From NCBI RefSeq assembly GCF_042445055.1, contig NZ_CP170339.1, forward strand, positions 2,604,001-2,668,000: 64,000 nucleotides of DNA. The letters run 5' to 3'. Below, in pieces: positions 61,974-64,000 of the stretch (position 1 is the first letter of the stretch; every line of letters begins with the position of its first letter). The notes beneath the pieces were generated by a model. It was given only the letters and a program-made list of their open reading frames with translations. It had not been told where the DNA came from and made no database searches. The stretch comes from Falsihalocynthiibacter sp042445055 (GTDB taxonomy: Bacteria; Pseudomonadota; Alphaproteobacteria; Rhodobacterales; Rhodobacteraceae). The position numbers and the translations under genes are program-made.

Positions 61974-62675
61974 ATGAAAAACGCCATGATGGACCTCGAC
62001 AAACGCCCCTTGCACACTCGGGTTGCCGAAAGCATCGAGGCTTATATTGAACAGAATAATATGCGGCCAGGTGACGAGCTTCCTTCAGAGGCCGAACTTT
62101 GCGAATTAACAGGCGTGAGCCGTGTGGTTGTTCGCAGCGCGCTAAGCCAACTGGCCGGGCGTGGTGTTGTTAAAATCTCAAGTGGCCGCCGCGCACGGGT
62201 TGGAAGCCTTGATCCAGAGGTTCTTGCAACTTTGGTTCAGCATGGCGTTGCGACTTCGCAGATTACGGTCGCAAAAGTTCTCGAAGTGCGCCGAGGTGTC
62301 GAAGTTGCCGCAAGCCGTCTGGCCGCTATGCGTCGCACCGAGGAGCAAGCCGACGCCCTAACCGAAATCTGCACACTGATGGAACAGTCGATCGACAAAA
62401 TCGAAGAGTTTGTGGAGCATGATTTCGCTTTTCATCTGAAGATCGCCGAAGCCACCGACAATCAACTCTATACCTACATTATCCAACCGCTCAGTATGTC
62501 GATCAAAGCATCCATTGCGAAAGGCCGCGAAAAACAAAGCGACAAAGACAAGCTCGCCCGAATTCAGGACACCCACCGAGCGATCGAACGGGCAATACGC
62601 GAAAAAGATCCCGAAGCAGCCGCAACCGCTATGTCAAACCACTTTGAGTATGCCGCAGAAGCTGTTGTTAATTAA
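61974..62675 (+). CDS. GntR-family regulator, FadR/FCD type
   Basis: A 233-residue regulator. Winged helix (RPLHTRVAESIEAYIEQNNM, ELPSEAELCELTGVSRVVVR) followed by an FCD domain with the metal-site pattern (HDFAFHLKIAEATDNQLY, DTHRAIERAIREKDPEA). Paralogue of 46619-47335. ATG 61974 is the first in-frame start; ATG 61986 or 61989 are possible alternatives, and none has a strong ribosome site. It is divergent from the lactonase operon across the CCTATATCATAGG site. Its likely ligand is a sugar acid made by this pathway. Confidence 0.93.
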   Translation: MKNAMMDLDKRPLHTRVAESIEAYIEQNNMRPGDELPSEAELCELTGVSRVVVRSALSQLAGRGVVKISSGRRARVGSLDPEVLATLVQHGVATSQITVAKVLEVRRGVEVAASRLAAMRRTEEQADALTEICTLMEQSIDKIEEFVEHDFAFHLKIAEATDNQLYTYIIQPLSMSIKASIAKGREKQSDKDKLARIQDTHRAIERAIREKDPEAAATAMSNHFEYAAEAVVN

Positions 62676-62721
62676 TACAAGATAGTCCCTGCTCATGGCG
62701 GTTGCGCCATTTTTTGGGAAG

Positions 62722-63357
62722 GCTGCAAACTTCGCATCCAGCGAAAGCGGTGCATCGCTCGCTCCCTTCGTCGAAACGGGAGATGAGAATTCTCAGCGCA
62801 ATTGTTCTTCCAGCGTCCCGTTTCCTACTTAGTCGCATTGCCGATGACTTGCATCGCAGCACCAAATGAGCGCAACTTATCGGTGACCACGACCTCAGGC
62901 GGCCCGTAGCGCTTCATCACTTTTCTTAAAAATTTTAGGGCTGCAGCACGGTTACGGCGTTTAGTGACTTAACTTTCCAGCACTTTACATTCATGGTCGA
63001 CGGCTCGCCAAAGGTAATGCGGCTCACCGTGAATGTTCACTTAAACCTCTTCTAGGTGCCATTGCCAGTTCGAGTAACACCGCATTCGATTGGCCCTTTT
63101 TCTGCGGATATCTGCTGCAAACATTGGACCAAATCTGTTCCACCATAAGCGCACAGTTTCGTGGCTGACGTCAATGCCACGTTCATGCAGCAGGTCCTCC
63201 ACATTCCGGCGCGACAATGGAAAACGCACGTAAAGCATCACCGCCAAGCGGATGACCTCTGGGCTGGTTTTGAAGTATCGAAAAGGAGAACGTTTTGCCA
63301 TGACAGAGGCTAGATCGTCACTCCGCCTCTCACAACCAAGTTTCCTCTGACATAGCC
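62722..63357 (-). mobile_element. IS6-family relic, left part deleted (copy G)
   Basis: About 636 bp. The right end reads inward GGCTATGTCAGAGG. The transposase start MAKRSPFRYFKTSPEVIRLA is good, and NVEDLLHERGIDVSHETVRL and AADIRRKRANRMRCYSNWQWH (in part) follow, but several in-frame stops break the DDE core (for example at 63041-63046). The left inverted end and the last transposase codons are gone. It lies 46 bases after the GntR gene. Confidence 0.8.
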
Positions 63358-63513
63358 TCCCTACTGCAACGCACCGTTGATCAGACTGACTGGACATCCT
63401 GCCCGGAAAAAGCCGCCTTGACCATGGGTCCGCCCAAACGCCTTACAAAGACGATGCCAAATGTCTCACACGTGTCCCAAAATCAAAGTATATGTTGTTT
63501 TTTCCACATCAAG

Positions 63514-63999
63514 TCAGTGCGATTCCTTTGGCACGTCCGCACCCCTTCTGCCTACCAAAATATCGAAATCGGCCCCCCGATCCGCCTGAAGTACATGATT
63601 GATGTACAGGCGCTGGTATCCCGTTATCATATGCAGGTCTCTCGGCAGCCAGTCTTCCCGTCGTCTAGCCAATTCATCTTCGGAAACTTTCAGTTCAAGC
63701 CTTCGGTTTTCCACATCGACCGCGATCTGGTCGCCTGTTTGAACCAGAGCAATCGGACCTCCGGCGGCCGCTTCGGGCGCAGCATGCAGAATTACGGTAC
63801 CAAAAGCGGTACCGCTCATGCGCGCATCAGAGATGCGCACCATGTCGCGCACACCTTGCTGTAGCAATTTTGCCGGAAGACCCATGTTGCCGACCTCCGC
63901 CATCCCGGGATAGCCTTTCGGACCACAATTCTTGAGCACCAGAATGGAGTCAGGAGTTACATCAAGTGCAGGATCGTCGATTCTTGACTTGTAATCGTC
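63514..63999 (-). CDS. IlvD/Edd-family sugar-acid dehydratase, C-terminal part (5' end outside window)
   Basis: The frame is open to the window edge, so only about 161 residues are seen. It reads DDYKSRIDDPALDV, VLKNCGPKGYPGMAEVGNMG, RISDARMSGTAFGTVILH and AAGGPIALVQTGDQIAVDV, the C-terminal [Fe-S]-cluster-dehydratase pattern. The RIDDP and YPGMAEVG wording is that of the aldonate-dehydratase branch (arabonate, xylonate or galactonate) rather than dihydroxy-acid dehydratase IlvD itself. It would follow the lactonase step of the neighbouring pathway. No start can be given. Confidence 0.9.
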   Translation of the reverse strand, partial: DDYKSRIDDPALDVTPDSILVLKNCGPKGYPGMAEVGNMGLPAKLLQQGVRDMVRISDARMSGTAFGTVILHAAPEAAAGGPIALVQTGDQIAVDVENRRLELKVSEDELARRREDWLPRDLHMITGYQRLYINHVLQADRGADFDILVGRRGADVPKESH

Positions 64000-64000
64000 G

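Noticed and set aside
1..64000. CRISPR arrays, tRNA or rRNA genes
   Set aside because: No regularly spaced repeats, no tRNA-like cloverleaf and no rRNA-like sequence were noticed by reading. A covariance-model scan would be needed to exclude small RNAs.

Overview
The window looks like an accessory catabolic region of an alphaproteobacterium, most likely a marine Rhodobacteraceae (Roseobacter-type) genome. The reasons are the density of sugar ABC and TRAP transporters with oxidoreductase operons, the FadR-type GntR and LacI regulators, the moderate GC content, and IS6-family relics with many broken genes. A heavily IS-remodelled genome of the Octadecabacter sort would fit, but the genus is only a guess. 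No tRNA, rRNA, CRISPR array or replication gene is visible.

Layout. 1-1445: end of a PotC-type permease and an SDR. 1488-9974: a possible cyclic-nucleotide signalling island, with three small membrane proteins carrying C-terminal cNMP-binding domains (Popeye-like layout), then a leftward operon of S9 peptidase, large PLP decarboxylase, unknown protein and class III cyclase. 10087-20150: an IS graveyard with four IS6-family relics, a 74-bp mini-relic, a small lipoprotein, broken DUF1254/DUF1214 and GntR genes, a DUF4864 protein, two fasciclin proteins, an XRE-cupin regulator and an intact Gfo/Idh oxidoreductase. 20160-29836: a LacI regulator, a broken kinase, a sugar ABC transporter and an SDR/FAH-hydrolase/enolase-like operon, tied together by a shared operator. 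29987-31497: nested IS6 and IS3 relics.

31526-46577: two leftward operons carrying the same perfect palindrome TGGAACGTTCCA. They encode a sugar-type ABC transporter, GMC oxidoreductase, aldehyde dehydrogenase, CoA-transferase, enoyl-CoA hydratase, acyl-CoA dehydrogenase, SDR, soluble flavoprotein and LacI regulator. Read together they suggest uptake of a polyol- or sugar-like compound, oxidation to an acid, CoA activation and a beta-oxidation-like route. 46619-53872: a TRAP transporter operon with an RraA-like protein, a GH105-type hydrolase, a second enoyl-CoA hydratase, a type III CoA-transferase and a GntR regulator. 54067-62675: a third sugar ABC transporter, a second GMC oxidoreductase, an SDR, a COG3618-type lactonase and a second GntR, linked by CCTRTATCATAGG sites. 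The window ends with an IS6 relic and the C-terminal part of an IlvD/Edd-type dehydratase.

All four solute-binding-protein genes followed by permease genes have a strong hairpin in the gap after them. The main candidate for something undescribed is the coupling of sugar-type uptake to CoA-dependent chain degradation in 31526-53872. The non-canonical enolase and the cyclase/Popeye-like island are the next most interesting.
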